Source of the DNA: Bacteroidota bacterium
Lineage (GTDB): Bacteria > Bacteroidota > Bacteroidia > Bacteroidales > FEN-979
Direction: 5' to 3'
Length of the DNA stretch: 45,379 nucleotides
NCBI GenBank assembly: GCA_026391805.1
Contig: JAPLDJ010000004.1
Location: forward strand, 1 to 45,379
Shown: positions 9,073-18,407 of the stretch, one piece after another
Layout: each line of letters begins with the position of its first letter
Position numbering within the stretch: the first letter of the stretch is position 1
The notes under the pieces: model-generated
Databases searched by the model: none
What the model was told of the DNA's origin: nothing
What the model saw: only the letters and a program-made list of their open reading frames with translations
Program-made: the position numbers and the translations under genes

Positions 9073-9116
9073 TCTCAATTTTCACGAGCCATCGCGCCTT
9101 CTCCTGATTTGTTATC

Positions 9117-9234
9117 TGAGGTCAGAGGTCGGAGGTCGGAAACCCGATGTCCGAGGTCTGAGGTCTGAGTACCGAGGTCTGATTTCTGACTGCTGACTGC
9201 TGACTGCCGACTGCTGACTGCTGACTGCCGACTT
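9117..9234. repeat. Composite heptamer array (AGGTCNG / GATGTC / CTGACTG)
   Basis: The array has a 7-bp period and ordered sub-blocks: GAGGTCA/GAGGTCG units, then a GATGTC block, GAGGTCT units, and finally CTGACTG/CCGACTG units (about seven). The same ordered array occurs in reverse at 31873-31990. It lies between the 3' ends of two convergent genes. Confidence 0.8.
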
Positions 9235-9270
9235 TTAATTCAGTCTTCAACTACCCTGATCCGTCAATGC

Positions 9271-9305
9271 AAAAAAAAGAAGCCGCCCTTTTAGGACGGC
9301 CTCTT
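9271..9305 (-). terminator. Rho-independent terminator of the susE-like gene
   Basis: On the minus strand an imperfect 12-bp stem (9277-9305, GGACGGC paired with GCCGCC) is followed by eight T residues. It may also slow transcription from the convergent amylase gene. Two more small hairpins (stems 9324-9340 and 9338-9365) lie between it and the stop codon. Confidence 0.65.
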
Positions 9306-9366
9306 CTTAGAAAAGTTTTTGTTAAGACCTTAACGGTCTTCAGCTAAACTGTTTTAATGCTGAAGG

Positions 9367-10596
9367 TTAATTCTTCGTTGCAGTAACAGTGTAGTTCTCA
9401 GTTACGGCGTCAATTACTAAAACCAGTGTATAGTTCCCGACAACGTCTACTTTAAAATTACCGGAGCCACTGTCAGTAAAATGTGATGCACCTGGTCCAG
9501 CCATGGTAACATCTGTGTAACCAATTGATTTTCCTGCCCAGTCAGTGCCTTGTCTGAATTTAAATTCCCCGGCGGCAAGATTGAGGTCAACAGTGTAGGT
9601 CCAGGTGTAAGTAGTACCACCGGTAACGCTCGGCAAGGAGGTACCAAAATTCTCATCCCAGGCTGCTTGTGTAAGATCTGCTTTCAGGTAACAATTTCCA
9701 ATGATACCCATCTGATACGCTGAGTAATCAACCGGAGGAAGGTTTGCTGTCTTGGTTAATGTTGCTTTGTATCCTGTACCAAGGACATATTCTAGTTTAC
9801 AAGTATAGACTCCCTGAACACTGTTTGTCATGTCGGCACCGCCAGGCAGCAAGGTATCAACGTTATAGCCAAAGTTCGTATTAACCTTGACACCTAATTT
9901 TCCACCACCATTGTCATAAGCAGTATCAAAGATAATCTTCCAGCCATTGGAATAACGGAATTTCCAACTGCCTTTGGTCAGGGTAAGATCGGTGATTTCC
10001 CATTTCATATCCGTCAAGTTGAAAGTAGGTTCAGGCATAGATGTACCTGTTGACCAGCCACCGGGAGTTGCTGCACCAATCAGGCCCCATTTAACCCTGG
10101 TAACAGAGACTTTGTTAAGATCGTAGTCGAGAACAACATGATACATACCTGAAGTATCAACGGTGAATTTGTCAGTTGATTCAACTAAGCTACCGCGTTT
10201 GAAAAATACGCCATGAGGTTCATCTGTCGTAGGACTGGTAACCTGTAAGAAATCAGTGCCCGGACCATAGATCTTCGTAACAGAACCGGCAACTTTAACA
10301 ATGTTGAAACCATCAGCGCCGGCTTTGACCGGAATATAGAGTTCCATTAATGAAGCACGTTTTGTAGAGGTCAGTGTGACGGGATTCAGAACTTCGTTGT
10401 AGGTTGCCTTCATCATACCATTATCATTAAAATCGGCATAAGCAGTACCTGCACCTTTAACATAATAGCCATCGAGTACGATCACCGAGGGAGTAGTCGT
10501 ATCTTCAGACTTTTTGCAGGAGTTGAGTGAGAACACCATTGCCAGCAGCACCAGGGCTGAAAGCAGAACTGCGAACTTTTGAAATGTTTTTTTCAT
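9367..10596 (-). CDS. SusE/SusF-like outer-membrane starch-binding lipoprotein
   Basis: A lipoprotein signal ends at Cys27 (SLNSC). The rest is built of beta-sandwich modules. The middle one has the SusE/SusF signature WGLIGAATPGGW followed by a WKFRYSNGWKI strand, and the C-terminal one repeats the pattern (MGIIGN, EFKFRQGTDW). Known SusE and SusF proteins are surface lipoproteins whose modules bind starch next to SusCD; they are not enzymes. It is the last gene of susC-susD-susE on this strand, 132 nt after susD, and has its own consensus promoter and a terminator. At 409 residues it is near typical SusE size. I cannot separate E from F without alignment. Confidence 0.85.
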   Translation of the reverse strand: MKKTFQKFAVLLSALVLLAMVFSLNSCKKSEDTTTPSVIVLDGYYVKGAGTAYADFNDNGMMKATYNEVLNPVTLTSTKRASLMELYIPVKAGADGFNIVKVAGSVTKIYGPGTDFLQVTSPTTDEPHGVFFKRGSLVESTDKFTVDTSGMYHVVLDYDLNKVSVTRVKWGLIGAATPGGWSTGTSMPEPTFNLTDMKWEITDLTLTKGSWKFRYSNGWKIIFDTAYDNGGGKLGVKVNTNFGYNVDTLLPGGADMTNSVQGVYTCKLEYVLGTGYKATLTKTANLPPVDYSAYQMGIIGNCYLKADLTQAAWDENFGTSLPSVTGGTTYTWTYTVDLNLAAGEFKFRQGTDWAGKSIGYTDVTMAGPGASHFTDSGSGNFKVDVVGNYTLVLVIDAVTENYTVTATKN

Positions 10597-10633
10597 AGAA
10601 CTTAAGATTAAGGTTTACGTTTTGATCTGTTTG

Positions 10634-10664
10634 CAAATATATCCAATATTTATTAGAAATCAAA
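10634..10664 (-). promoter_or_regulatory. Promoter of the susE-like gene
   Basis: The minus strand reads TTTG, a 19-nt spacer, then TATATTTG, a full match to the Bacteroidota housekeeping promoter. It predicts a start about 30 nt upstream of the susE-like ATG, so the gene need not rely on susCD readthrough. Confidence 0.6.
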
Positions 10665-10728
10665 TATAATTTTGCTTTATATGATAAGCTTCCCTAAGGA
10701 GATCATCCATATAGTCTGCAAAAATTCG

Positions 10729-12240
10729 TTACTGCGGGTCTTTAAGGAGGTTGTCGTTCGCATCGGTTGCCCATTTCGGGATCGGGAATACGCGCAGTTC
10801 CGGGCCATGTGCGGCTTTCTCCCACCATGAATTTTCCCAGACACCATACCGGATGAGGTCCTGCCGGCGATGTCCTTCGCAATACAGTTCCCTTCCCCGT
10901 TCAGCAAGCAGTGAATCAAGCGTGGCACCCGTCCATGTTGCAACACCTGCACGTGACCGTATGGGATTGATCCACTGGTCTCCGCTATGTCCGAGACGGA
11001 TCTCTGCCTCTGCCTTCATCAGGTAAAAATCGGTGATCCGGAAAAGCGGGAAATCGTTGCTCAGGTTTTCCTTCGCTCCCATCTTGATCTCATACTTTCC
11101 AACCCGTGCGCCGGTGGTCCGGATCTGGGTAGGTGAATAGGCAGGAGGCTGCATGTAAAGGGCGGGAACATACGGATCAATATTCAGCGGCAGATGCGTA
11201 GTTCCATCCGAGATGACTGCTCCTGTTGCAGCATACTGAAGTCCCCAGATGTTATAAGCAGCCCGCCGTTTGTCGTTTGACTGATAGGTATCCCAGAAGG
11301 TAGGCACAATGCAGAAACCATTCCATGGACCTGCCTGCATATTGTATTTCAGGTTCATCTGGTAATGAAGGGTCCTCATATGAAGCCTGAACCCGGTGAA
11401 ATTATCTTCATCGTAAGGAATGGAGAAGATGATCTCGCTTGAGTTCTCATTGGCGGTCTTGAATGGTTCCGATAAATCTGTAGCCAGTGAATAGGGTCCT
11501 GCAATCACACTGTCGCAATAATCACTTGCCTTCTGCCAGCAGGTTGCTATTTCGGTTGATGTCATTCCGGATTTATACACGGGTCCGTTCAGATATAGTT
11601 TTGCCAGCAGGGCATAAGCGGCATACTTGGTCATCATGTATTTTCTGTCATTCTTGATAAGACCTGGCAGCGCATCCGTAACCGCCTTTACGAGGCTGTC
11701 GTATATGGCGGCCCTGTGTGCCTTGTAAGGTTTGGCAGGTGCATTCGCGAAACTCGTAAGATAGGGAGCATCACCATAATTGTCGATCAGTAAATAATAA
11801 TAGAATGAACGTACTACCTTGACTTCCCCCTCTTTCCCAAGCAAGGTCGGAGTTTGAGGGATCTGGCTCATAAGGTCAAGGATCTGGTTACAGGTGGTGA
11901 TACCCGTCCAGAATGCTCCCCACATCCTGTTCACGCCTTCGTCGTCATTGGTCCAGGTGTGGCGGTGCATGTTCAGCCATTTCCCGCCATCATACCAATC
12001 GGCGCCACGCGTGGGGCCACACAGTTCATCGGAAGAAATTTCCTGGGCCAGGAACCACCATCCGTTATCGTCAGCCATCGGCTGAAGTTTCTGGTAGGTG
12101 ACGACGCTCATACTTGCCACCTGTTCAGGTGTTTCAGGATAAAGATCTCCGGGAATTTTGTCGTAAACTTTCTCGTCGAGCTTGGTACAAGAGAGAACGG
12201 ATGCGGCAATCGCTATAAAAATCAAATATTTAGCTTTCAT
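10729..12240 (-). CDS. susD: SusD-family starch-binding outer-membrane lipoprotein
   Basis: A short lipoprotein signal ends at Cys18 (SVLSC). The sequence has the RagB/SusD fold pattern: helical N-terminus with FWTGITTCNQIL, a TPR-like core (AAYALLAKLYLNGPVY), and the C-terminal FRITDFYLMKAEAEIRLG and RGRELYCEGHRRQDLIRYG motifs. SusD forms the lid over the SusC barrel and binds the glycan on the cell surface. At 503 residues it is of normal length. It starts 12 nt after the susC stop codon, so the two are cotranscribed. The alpha-glucan substrate is inferred from the neighbouring GH13 genes and the SusE-like protein. Confidence 0.92.
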   Translation of the reverse strand: MKAKYLIFIAIAASVLSCTKLDEKVYDKIPGDLYPETPEQVASMSVVTYQKLQPMADDNGWWFLAQEISSDELCGPTRGADWYDGGKWLNMHRHTWTNDDEGVNRMWGAFWTGITTCNQILDLMSQIPQTPTLLGKEGEVKVVRSFYYYLLIDNYGDAPYLTSFANAPAKPYKAHRAAIYDSLVKAVTDALPGLIKNDRKYMMTKYAAYALLAKLYLNGPVYKSGMTSTEIATCWQKASDYCDSVIAGPYSLATDLSEPFKTANENSSEIIFSIPYDEDNFTGFRLHMRTLHYQMNLKYNMQAGPWNGFCIVPTFWDTYQSNDKRRAAYNIWGLQYAATGAVISDGTTHLPLNIDPYVPALYMQPPAYSPTQIRTTGARVGKYEIKMGAKENLSNDFPLFRITDFYLMKAEAEIRLGHSGDQWINPIRSRAGVATWTGATLDSLLAERGRELYCEGHRRQDLIRYGVWENSWWEKAAHGPELRVFPIPKWATDANDNLLKDPQ

Positions 12241-12252
12241 ATTTATCAGGAA

Positions 12253-15200
12253 TTAAAAAGTTGCTTTCAATCCAATTGTATAAGACCGTGTTTTCGGGTA
12301 AACGTTGTATTGATCGATGCCAAAACTTAAACCGTTTATGTTGGTTTCAGGATCGACCCCTTTATAACCCGTAATGGTAAATACATTGTTTGCTGCAATG
12401 AACAGGTTGAATTTGTTTATCCATTTTATTTTTGACACGTTAAAATCGTACGAGATCTGCAGAAAGTCCAGTTTCACGAAAGAAGCGTTCTCTACATAGA
12501 TATCGGCAATGCTGGCCCCGGAGGTCCTTCCCTGGGCGTACCAGTCGATCGCCTCAGGCACAGCATTCAGGTCCGGCAGGATGTTGGGACTGTCGAATAA
12601 CATCCGGGTTGCATTGTAAATATGATTCCCGAGCCATGCCCTGAAGGAAAAATCAACCGTCCAGCGTTTATAGATCGTAAAGGTATTTGACCATCCGATC
12701 TCCAATTTCGGGGTCGGTGTTGCGATAACGGTTCTTTTGGCCTCACTGAGGTTGGTCGTGTATCCTCCGGAATTCGATTCATAAACGAACTGGCCATTCT
12801 TCAGCCCTACATATTTGGGAAGATAAAAGGCACCGATATCCTGGCCCACCATGATTCCGGTGACATAATACTGATCGCCGACCAGACCGCGTGCTGAAAT
12901 GTAGCCCATCTTCCTGAGGGAAGTATCAACATAGGCTCCGAGGTCGGTGATTTTCGTCTGGTTGTGTGCCAGTGTCAGTGTGGACTTCCAGGTCAGGTTT
13001 TTCATGCTGAGTATATACGCCTGCAGTGTAACTTCAATCCCTTTGTTCGTCAGCGACCCGGAGTTTGCAAATGTTGTCTGGGAAAGGTTCGGAGGAACAG
13101 GTACCTGGTATTCGCCCAGAAGGTCAGTCGTCCTCTTGCTGTACAACTCAATGGTTCCACTGAGTCGCTGGTTGAGAACGGCAAAATCAAGACCGATGTT
13201 GTATTCTGTGGTTTCTTCCCATTTCAGGTTCGGGTTGGCATTCCATGCAGGACTGTATGTGATCACGTACTGCCCGGTTTCGGGATTGATGGATCTTCCG
13301 CTGGGTTCCCAAAGGACAAGGCTGCGGTAATTCCCGATCTTATCATTCCCTGATACGCCGTAACTTCCCCTGATTTTCAGCTGGTCAAGCCATTTAAGGG
13401 ATTTCATAAAATTCTCCTTTTCCATGCTCCAGCCTATAGCAGCCGTCGGGAACCAACCCCATTTATTGTTTGAACCGAACTTTGAAGAGCCGTCCCTGCG
13501 CAGGGACCCCGAAACATAATATTTGCTTTTGTAGTTGTATTGTGCACGACCGAAAAATCCGATCAGTGTCGATTCTCCTTTCCAGGAACCAATGTCGCCA
13601 TATACTACATTGTTTAGTGTGGCAAGATTATTCGGGCCAGCATAGGGTGACTGTGCATCCCCGCCCTGGGCATAAAATCCACTGTAGATATCCTGCTGCC
13701 AGGAATAGCCCAAAAGGATATTCAGGTTGTGTGCATCTTTAATTGACTTGGTGTAATTCCCGGTGATTTCGATCAGCTTTTTTACATCATTGTCATATTG
13801 TTTTTTACCAAAACCAACATCGGCCGACTGGTACAGGTTGGCAGGACGGAAATAATTGGTGGTTTGGTCATTTCTTGTATATCCCGTGTTGACACTTGCC
13901 ACAAGCCCTTTGATGATCTCTGCATCCAGTCTGAGGCCGCCCAGGAAATACTTCGCGTCGCGGTTATTGGTTTCCTGGTCAATGATAGAGATCGGGTTTT
14001 CGTAATTGAATACCCTGGATGATTTATAATAGGAGCCGTTGGCATTATAAACGGGGTCGGTAGGGTTTCTCGAAAGCGCCTGGTAGATGATATCGTCCTG
14101 GCCCCATCCGTTGTAACTCTGGTACTTGTTCTTTTCAATGGCCCCCATCATATTCCCTGTAATGGTAAGATGATCGTTAAACGCTTTGTGGACGAGGCTG
14201 ATGTGTGCGGTTGTACGCGTTTTCGATGTCCCTTTCATGATCCCGTCCCAATTTGACTGACCCACGCTGCCAAGGTAAGAGCCATGCTTGTTCCCGCCGG
14301 AAATACTTAAGTTGTTTGTAACTGAATAACCTATCCTGTATATTTCGTTCTGCCAGTCGGTGCTTGCACCGCCATCAAGAAATACATCACTCATTGTATA
14401 GGTAGAGTCAGGATTGGCTGCCCTTTTTGCTTCCAGCAATGTATTCGCAAAGCTCCTCATTTCATCTGCAGAAAGAACCTTTAGTTTTTTTGCGATCTTC
14501 TCAACGGAAAACTGGCTTGTGAACTCGATATTGCTATACGAGTCATCCTTCGACTCTTTGGTTTTCGCCGATTTACTGCCTTTTTTGGTCGTAATGATGA
14601 TGACCCCGTTCGACCCCTGGGATCCGTAGATGGCCGTTGATGCAGCATCTTTCAGGATATTGAACGATTCAATGTCATCCGGTGCTATCATGTTCGGATC
14701 TGCATTCGGGATCCCGTCGACCACATACAAGGGCTGCGTATTTGCATCATACCCCGAAGCGCCGCGGACCCTGACATAAAAAGGTTCACTCGGGTCCCCG
14801 CCTTTCTTGGTCACCGAAACGCCGGCAGCTTTTCCCTGCAGGCCCTGTATCGGATCGGTGATGACACCTCCGTTCAGCTCGTCCGATTTCACCATGCTCA
14901 CGGCGCCGGTCTTATCGGTTTTCTTCTGGGTGCTGTAACCGATTACGATCAGTTCATTGAGGGTATTTACCTCATCAGCCATGGCAACATCAATCGTCCC
15001 GGCCTCTTTTATTGTCACCTCCTTGGTCTGGTACCCTACATAAGAAAACACCAGGATAGCACCCTTTGGAGCCTTGATCTTGTATTTTCCGTTAACGTCG
15101 CTCACAGTTCCGTTCATGGTTCCTTTCTCAAGAACCGTCGCTCCGATGATCGTCATCCCGGTGGAAACCTCTGTGATCGTCCCGCTGATTTCCAGATTCT

Positions 15201-15282
15201 GCGCCATCAGACCCGATGAACAAAACAGGAAGATGCAGACAAGAATCACATTCCGGATTTGAATTCGTAAAGATTCTTTCAT
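12253..15282 (-). CDS. susC: SusC-family TonB-dependent outer-membrane receptor
   Basis: After a signal peptide ending near GLMAQ comes a carboxypeptidase-D regulatory-like domain (about residues 28-110, GTMNGTVSDVNGKYKI, VFSYVGYQTKEV). Next are the plug (about 115-240, with VRGASGYDANTQPLYVVDGIP and IEIL-like IESFNILKDA) and a 22-strand barrel to the C-terminus. The sequence AIYGSQGSNGVIIITTKKG is typical of SusC plugs. It imports oligosaccharides across the outer membrane using TonB energy, here most likely maltodextrins. No N-terminal sigma/anti-sigma (STN) domain is visible, so trans-envelope signalling through it is unlikely. It heads the susC-susD-susE unit and is divergent from the T9SS amylase gene. 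Confidence 0.95.
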   Translation of the reverse strand: MKESLRIQIRNVILVCIFLFCSSGLMAQNLEISGTITEVSTGMTIIGATVLEKGTMNGTVSDVNGKYKIKAPKGAILVFSYVGYQTKEVTIKEAGTIDVAMADEVNTLNELIVIGYSTQKKTDKTGAVSMVKSDELNGGVITDPIQGLQGKAAGVSVTKKGGDPSEPFYVRVRGASGYDANTQPLYVVDGIPNADPNMIAPDDIESFNILKDAASTAIYGSQGSNGVIIITTKKGSKSAKTKESKDDSYSNIEFTSQFSVEKIAKKLKVLSADEMRSFANTLLEAKRAANPDSTYTMSDVFLDGGASTDWQNEIYRIGYSVTNNLSISGGNKHGSYLGSVGQSNWDGIMKGTSKTRTTAHISLVHKAFNDHLTITGNMMGAIEKNKYQSYNGWGQDDIIYQALSRNPTDPVYNANGSYYKSSRVFNYENPISIIDQETNNRDAKYFLGGLRLDAEIIKGLVASVNTGYTRNDQTTNYFRPANLYQSADVGFGKKQYDNDVKKLIEITGNYTKSIKDAHNLNILLGYSWQQDIYSGFYAQGGDAQSPYAGPNNLATLNNVVYGDIGSWKGESTLIGFFGRAQYNYKSKYYVSGSLRRDGSSKFGSNNKWGWFPTAAIGWSMEKENFMKSLKWLDQLKIRGSYGVSGNDKIGNYRSLVLWEPSGRSINPETGQYVITYSPAWNANPNLKWEETTEYNIGLDFAVLNQRLSGTIELYSKRTTDLLGEYQVPVPPNLSQTTFANSGSLTNKGIEVTLQAYILSMKNLTWKSTLTLAHNQTKITDLGAYVDTSLRKMGYISARGLVGDQYYVTGIMVGQDIGAFYLPKYVGLKNGQFVYESNSGGYTTNLSEAKRTVIATPTPKLEIGWSNTFTIYKRWTVDFSFRAWLGNHIYNATRMLFDSPNILPDLNAVPEAIDWYAQGRTSGASIADIYVENASFVKLDFLQISYDFNVSKIKWINKFNLFIAANNVFTITGYKGVDPETNINGLSFGIDQYNVYPKTRSYTIGLKATF

Positions 15283-15370
15283 GGCAATGTTTTTAATTAG
15301 TTAGTTGTAAGATGTTTGGAATTATTAAATTTTTTTTGATAAAAAAATAAGTGTTTCTTTATCGGTTTTA

Positions 15371-15378
15371 CAAATATA
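15371..15378 (-). promoter_or_regulatory. Candidate -7 box for susCD
   Basis: The minus strand reads TATATTTG, an exact TAnnTTTG match, 89 nt before the susC ATG. No good TTG sits at the -33 position, which would fit a promoter needing an activator. Confidence 0.4.
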
Positions 15379-15417
15379 ATAAAACAATTGGAAAATAATT
15401 ACGGTATAACATTTTTC

Positions 15418-15425
15418 TATTTTTG
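15418..15425 (+). promoter_or_regulatory. Candidate -7 box for the T9SS amylase gene
   Basis: TATTTTTG matches TAnnTTTG and lies 27 nt before the ATG. Again no clear -33 box is present. The two -7 boxes of this divergent region are 40 bp apart, so one regulator site could control both. Confidence 0.4.
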
Positions 15426-15451
15426 CGTTAATATCTTTTGATATTCTTCAG

Positions 15452-18289
15452 ATGAAACAATTTTCTTCCCGTTTGTTTTTATCGCTCCTGCTCTTCTTCA
15501 GCATCCCGATATTTACCCGTGCACAGGTCATAACGACAACCCCTTCTTTTCCGCTGGAAAGCGACTCAGTTACGATCATCTTTGATGCAACCCAGGGATC
15601 GGGAGGACTGGCCGGTTTCACAGGTGATGTTTATGCCCACACCGGCGTCATTACGAACAACAGCGTCTCCTCCACCGACTGGAAGTATGTAAAAACAAAA
15701 TGGGGACAGAATACACCCGGCACAAAACTGACCCGCATCGGCACAGATCTTTATACCTTAAAGATCAGACCCTCTGTCAGAAATTATTATGGAGTCGCTT
15801 CCGGCGACACCGTGCTGAAGATGGCATTTGTATTCAGGAGTGATACTTTAGTCGGCAGCAATTACCTCGAGGGTAAAATGGCCGATGGTGGTGATCTCTT
15901 TGCAAACGTTTACCAGCCCGGAATCCAGGTCTCTCTTACTAAACCTTCCAGTGGTATTTCAATCCTGAACCTGCACGACACACTAACGGTCGGTTTGAAT
16001 TCAATTTTTGCCGACTCCGTTTTCCTTTATGTCGGCAGCACAGAAGTCTGGAAGGAAGCAGGAGATACACTTTCATACAGGATCATTGCCAATGGTTACG
16101 GAAAATTCTGGGTGAAGGGAATCGCAAGGAATTCGACTTCTTCCGCTGCCGATTCCTTTTATTTCTTTGTCCGGAAACCGCCGGTGGTGGAACCTCTGCC
16201 TGCAGGGATCAAACCTGGGATCAACTATACCGGGGCACAGGATGTCACCCTCTGCCTCTATGCACCGCAAAAATCCTATTGTTTTGTACTAGGGGATTTT
16301 AACGACTGGCAGCTCGATACTTCTTCCTCCATGAAGGTAACGCCTGACAGTAATTATTTCTGGATCCAGGTCAATAACCTCGAGCCCGGGAAGGAATATA
16401 TCTACCAGTATTTTGTCGATGGCTCAATACGGATCGGGGATCCGTATGCCGAGAAGGTGAGCGATCCGTGGAATGACAGCTACATCACAAGCGCCACCTA
16501 TCCGGGGATGCTTTTTTATCCGAAAGGAAAAACAAGCGGGATCGCCACGGTCCTTCAGATCAATGCTCCCTCCTATGCATGGAAGACGACCAGTTTTACT
16601 CCCCCCGAAAAAACGGATATGGTAGTTTATGAACTTCTGGTAAGGGATTTCACTGAAAAACATACGTTCCAGGCGGTCATCGATACCATTAAATACCTTA
16701 AACATTTAGGCATTAATGCGGTCGAACTCATGCCGGTGAACGAGTTTGAAGGGAACAGCAGCTGGGGATACAACACAAGCTATTATTTTGCAGTAGATAA
16801 ATATTATGGTCCGAAGAACGATCTCAAGAAACTCATCGACACCTGTCACCAGATCGGCATGGCGGTGATCCTCGATGTGGTTTACAATCACTCCTTCGGC
16901 ACGTCGCCATATGTGATGCTCTACTGGGACAGCGAGAACGACAGGCCTTCCGCCACAAGCCCTTTCTACAATCCCATTGCAAAACACGATTACAATGTCG
17001 GGTACGACATGAACCATAAATCCCCTGCCACAAAACAATATATCAGCAGGGCCCTGAAGTTCTGGCTGAGCGAATTCAGGGTGGATGGTTTTCGTTTCGA
17101 TCTTTCAAAAGGTTTCACCCAGAAGAATACCCTCGGCAATACCGGTGCCTGGGGAATGTACGATGCATCCAGGATCGCATTCCTGGCAGGATATGCAGAC
17201 ACGGTTTGGAAAGTCAACCCGAAAGCATTTGTGATCCTTGAACATTTTGCAGAAAATACTGAAGAGAAAGAGCTCTCCAACAGGCGCATGATGCTCTGGG
17301 GGAATTCCAGCACCGCGTACCAGGAAGCAGCAATGGGGTACAACTCCGGAAGCAATTCTGATTTTTCGGCAGTTTCTTACAAAGAGCGAGGTTGGTCGAA
17401 CACCAACCTGGTTGGATACATGGAAAGCCATGATGAGGAACGGCTGATGTACAAATGTCTCCAGTATGGTAACCAGTCTGGGGCTTATGACATCAAGAAC
17501 ACGGCAACAGCCCTGTTGCGGATGCGTATGAATGCCCTGTTCTTTTTTACCATTCCCGGACCGAAAATGTTCTGGCAGTTTGGTGAGCTGGGATATGACT
17601 ACACCATTGATTACAATGGCCGCACCGGAGAAAAGCCCATCAGGTGGGATTATTATTCCGAGCCCGACCGTCATAATCTCAACCTGTTCTACAGCGCCAT
17701 GATCAGGCTGAAACAGCGGGAGCCCCTTTTCTCGGCCCCCGACTTCCAGCTGGCTGTAGAATCTTCTTTTAAAAGGATCCAGTTACATTATTCAGATGCT
17801 TACGCCGTGGTGCTGGGAAACTTCCATGTCGCTTCACTGGCCGTGAATCCTGCTTTTCCGCATACAGGAAGATGGTATGAATACCTGACAGGCGATTCCC
17901 TGGAGGTCACTGACGTTAATGCCACCCTGAATTTTGCTCCGGGGGAGTATCATCTTTACCTGGATAAAAAGATCGGGAACCCCGATTTTATCGATACAAC
18001 ATGGGCCGCCAAACCAACGGCTGCATTCAGTGATTTCAGCACGGTTTATCCGAATCCTTCTTCCGGAGCCGTCTATGCTGCCATCAACACCGGAACACAG
18101 AGTGAGGTTGAGGTCCGGTTCGAGGTCTATAACGATCTTGGGCAGGCGATCTCTTCGTTCACAGAAAAAGTCAGTGGATATAAAGTCATCCGGATCGACG
18201 GAAAGGGTCTGAAATTCACGCAGGGCGTTTATATCCTGAGGATCAAAGCCGAAGGGAACAAGGCCATCCACAAGATTGTCATAAAGTAA
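15452..18289 (+). CDS. T9SS-secreted multidomain GH13 alpha-amylase
   Basis: Domains in order: signal peptide (to about residue 24, FTRAQ); an Ig/E-set-like N-terminal region (to about 240) of unclear family; a CBM48-like domain (about 260-345, VLGDFNDW and YQYFVDG); a GH13 barrel from about residue 385 (VYELLVRDF); and a T9SS type A sorting domain in the last ~85 residues (VYPNPSSG, GVYILRIK, KIVIK). Catalytic regions are LDVVYNHSFG (D475), GFRFDLSKGF (D550), ILEHFAE (E597) and ESHDEE (D661). Known T9SS sorting domains drive export across the outer membrane and cell-surface attachment or release, so this is predicted to be the extracellular starch-cutting enzyme of the locus. It is divergent from susC and followed by another T9SS cargo gene. 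Confidence 0.92.
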   Translation: MKQFSSRLFLSLLLFFSIPIFTRAQVITTTPSFPLESDSVTIIFDATQGSGGLAGFTGDVYAHTGVITNNSVSSTDWKYVKTKWGQNTPGTKLTRIGTDLYTLKIRPSVRNYYGVASGDTVLKMAFVFRSDTLVGSNYLEGKMADGGDLFANVYQPGIQVSLTKPSSGISILNLHDTLTVGLNSIFADSVFLYVGSTEVWKEAGDTLSYRIIANGYGKFWVKGIARNSTSSAADSFYFFVRKPPVVEPLPAGIKPGINYTGAQDVTLCLYAPQKSYCFVLGDFNDWQLDTSSSMKVTPDSNYFWIQVNNLEPGKEYIYQYFVDGSIRIGDPYAEKVSDPWNDSYITSATYPGMLFYPKGKTSGIATVLQINAPSYAWKTTSFTPPEKTDMVVYELLVRDFTEKHTFQAVIDTIKYLKHLGINAVELMPVNEFEGNSSWGYNTSYYFAVDKYYGPKNDLKKLIDTCHQIGMAVILDVVYNHSFGTSPYVMLYWDSENDRPSATSPFYNPIAKHDYNVGYDMNHKSPATKQYISRALKFWLSEFRVDGFRFDLSKGFTQKNTLGNTGAWGMYDASRIAFLAGYADTVWKVNPKAFVILEHFAENTEEKELSNRRMMLWGNSSTAYQEAAMGYNSGSNSDFSAVSYKERGWSNTNLVGYMESHDEERLMYKCLQYGNQSGAYDIKNTATALLRMRMNALFFFTIPGPKMFWQFGELGYDYTIDYNGRTGEKPIRWDYYSEPDRHNLNLFYSAMIRLKQREPLFSAPDFQLAVESSFKRIQLHYSDAYAVVLGNFHVASLAVNPAFPHTGRWYEYLTGDSLEVTDVNATLNFAPGEYHLYLDKKIGNPDFIDTTWAAKPTAAFSDFSTVYPNPSSGAVYAAINTGTQSEVEVRFEVYNDLGQAISSFTEKVSGYKVIRIDGKGLKFTQGVYILRIKAEGNKAIHKIVIK

Positions 18290-18312
18290 ACTTGTATTGT
18301 TCTTCACTCCTA

Positions 18313-18345
18313 CCGGAAAGCAGGGCCGGTCTTTACCTGCCGGTC
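18313..18345 (+). terminator. Possible hairpin after the T9SS amylase gene
   Basis: The arms ACCGG-AAA-GCAGG and CCTGC-CGGT can form a stem with an AAA bulge. There is no T-run directly behind it, so it could be an mRNA 3'-end stabiliser instead of a terminator. Confidence 0.35.
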
Positions 18346-18379
18346 ACAATGAAAATCCTTTCCCGAGGCCGATTTTTTT

Positions 18380-18387
18380 TATCTTTG
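18380..18387 (+). promoter_or_regulatory. -7 box for the T9SS carbohydrate-binding protein
   Basis: TATCTTTG is an exact -7 match 21 nt before ATG 18408. It lies inside the longer open frame that begins at 18297, which supports the shorter start. No clear -33 box. Confidence 0.45.
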
Positions 18388-18407
18388 CACTGCTCAATAC
18401 GATTTTC

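Noticed and set aside
9117-9234. Possible CRISPR array
   Set aside because: The units are only 7 bp with no spacers, and no cas gene is nearby.
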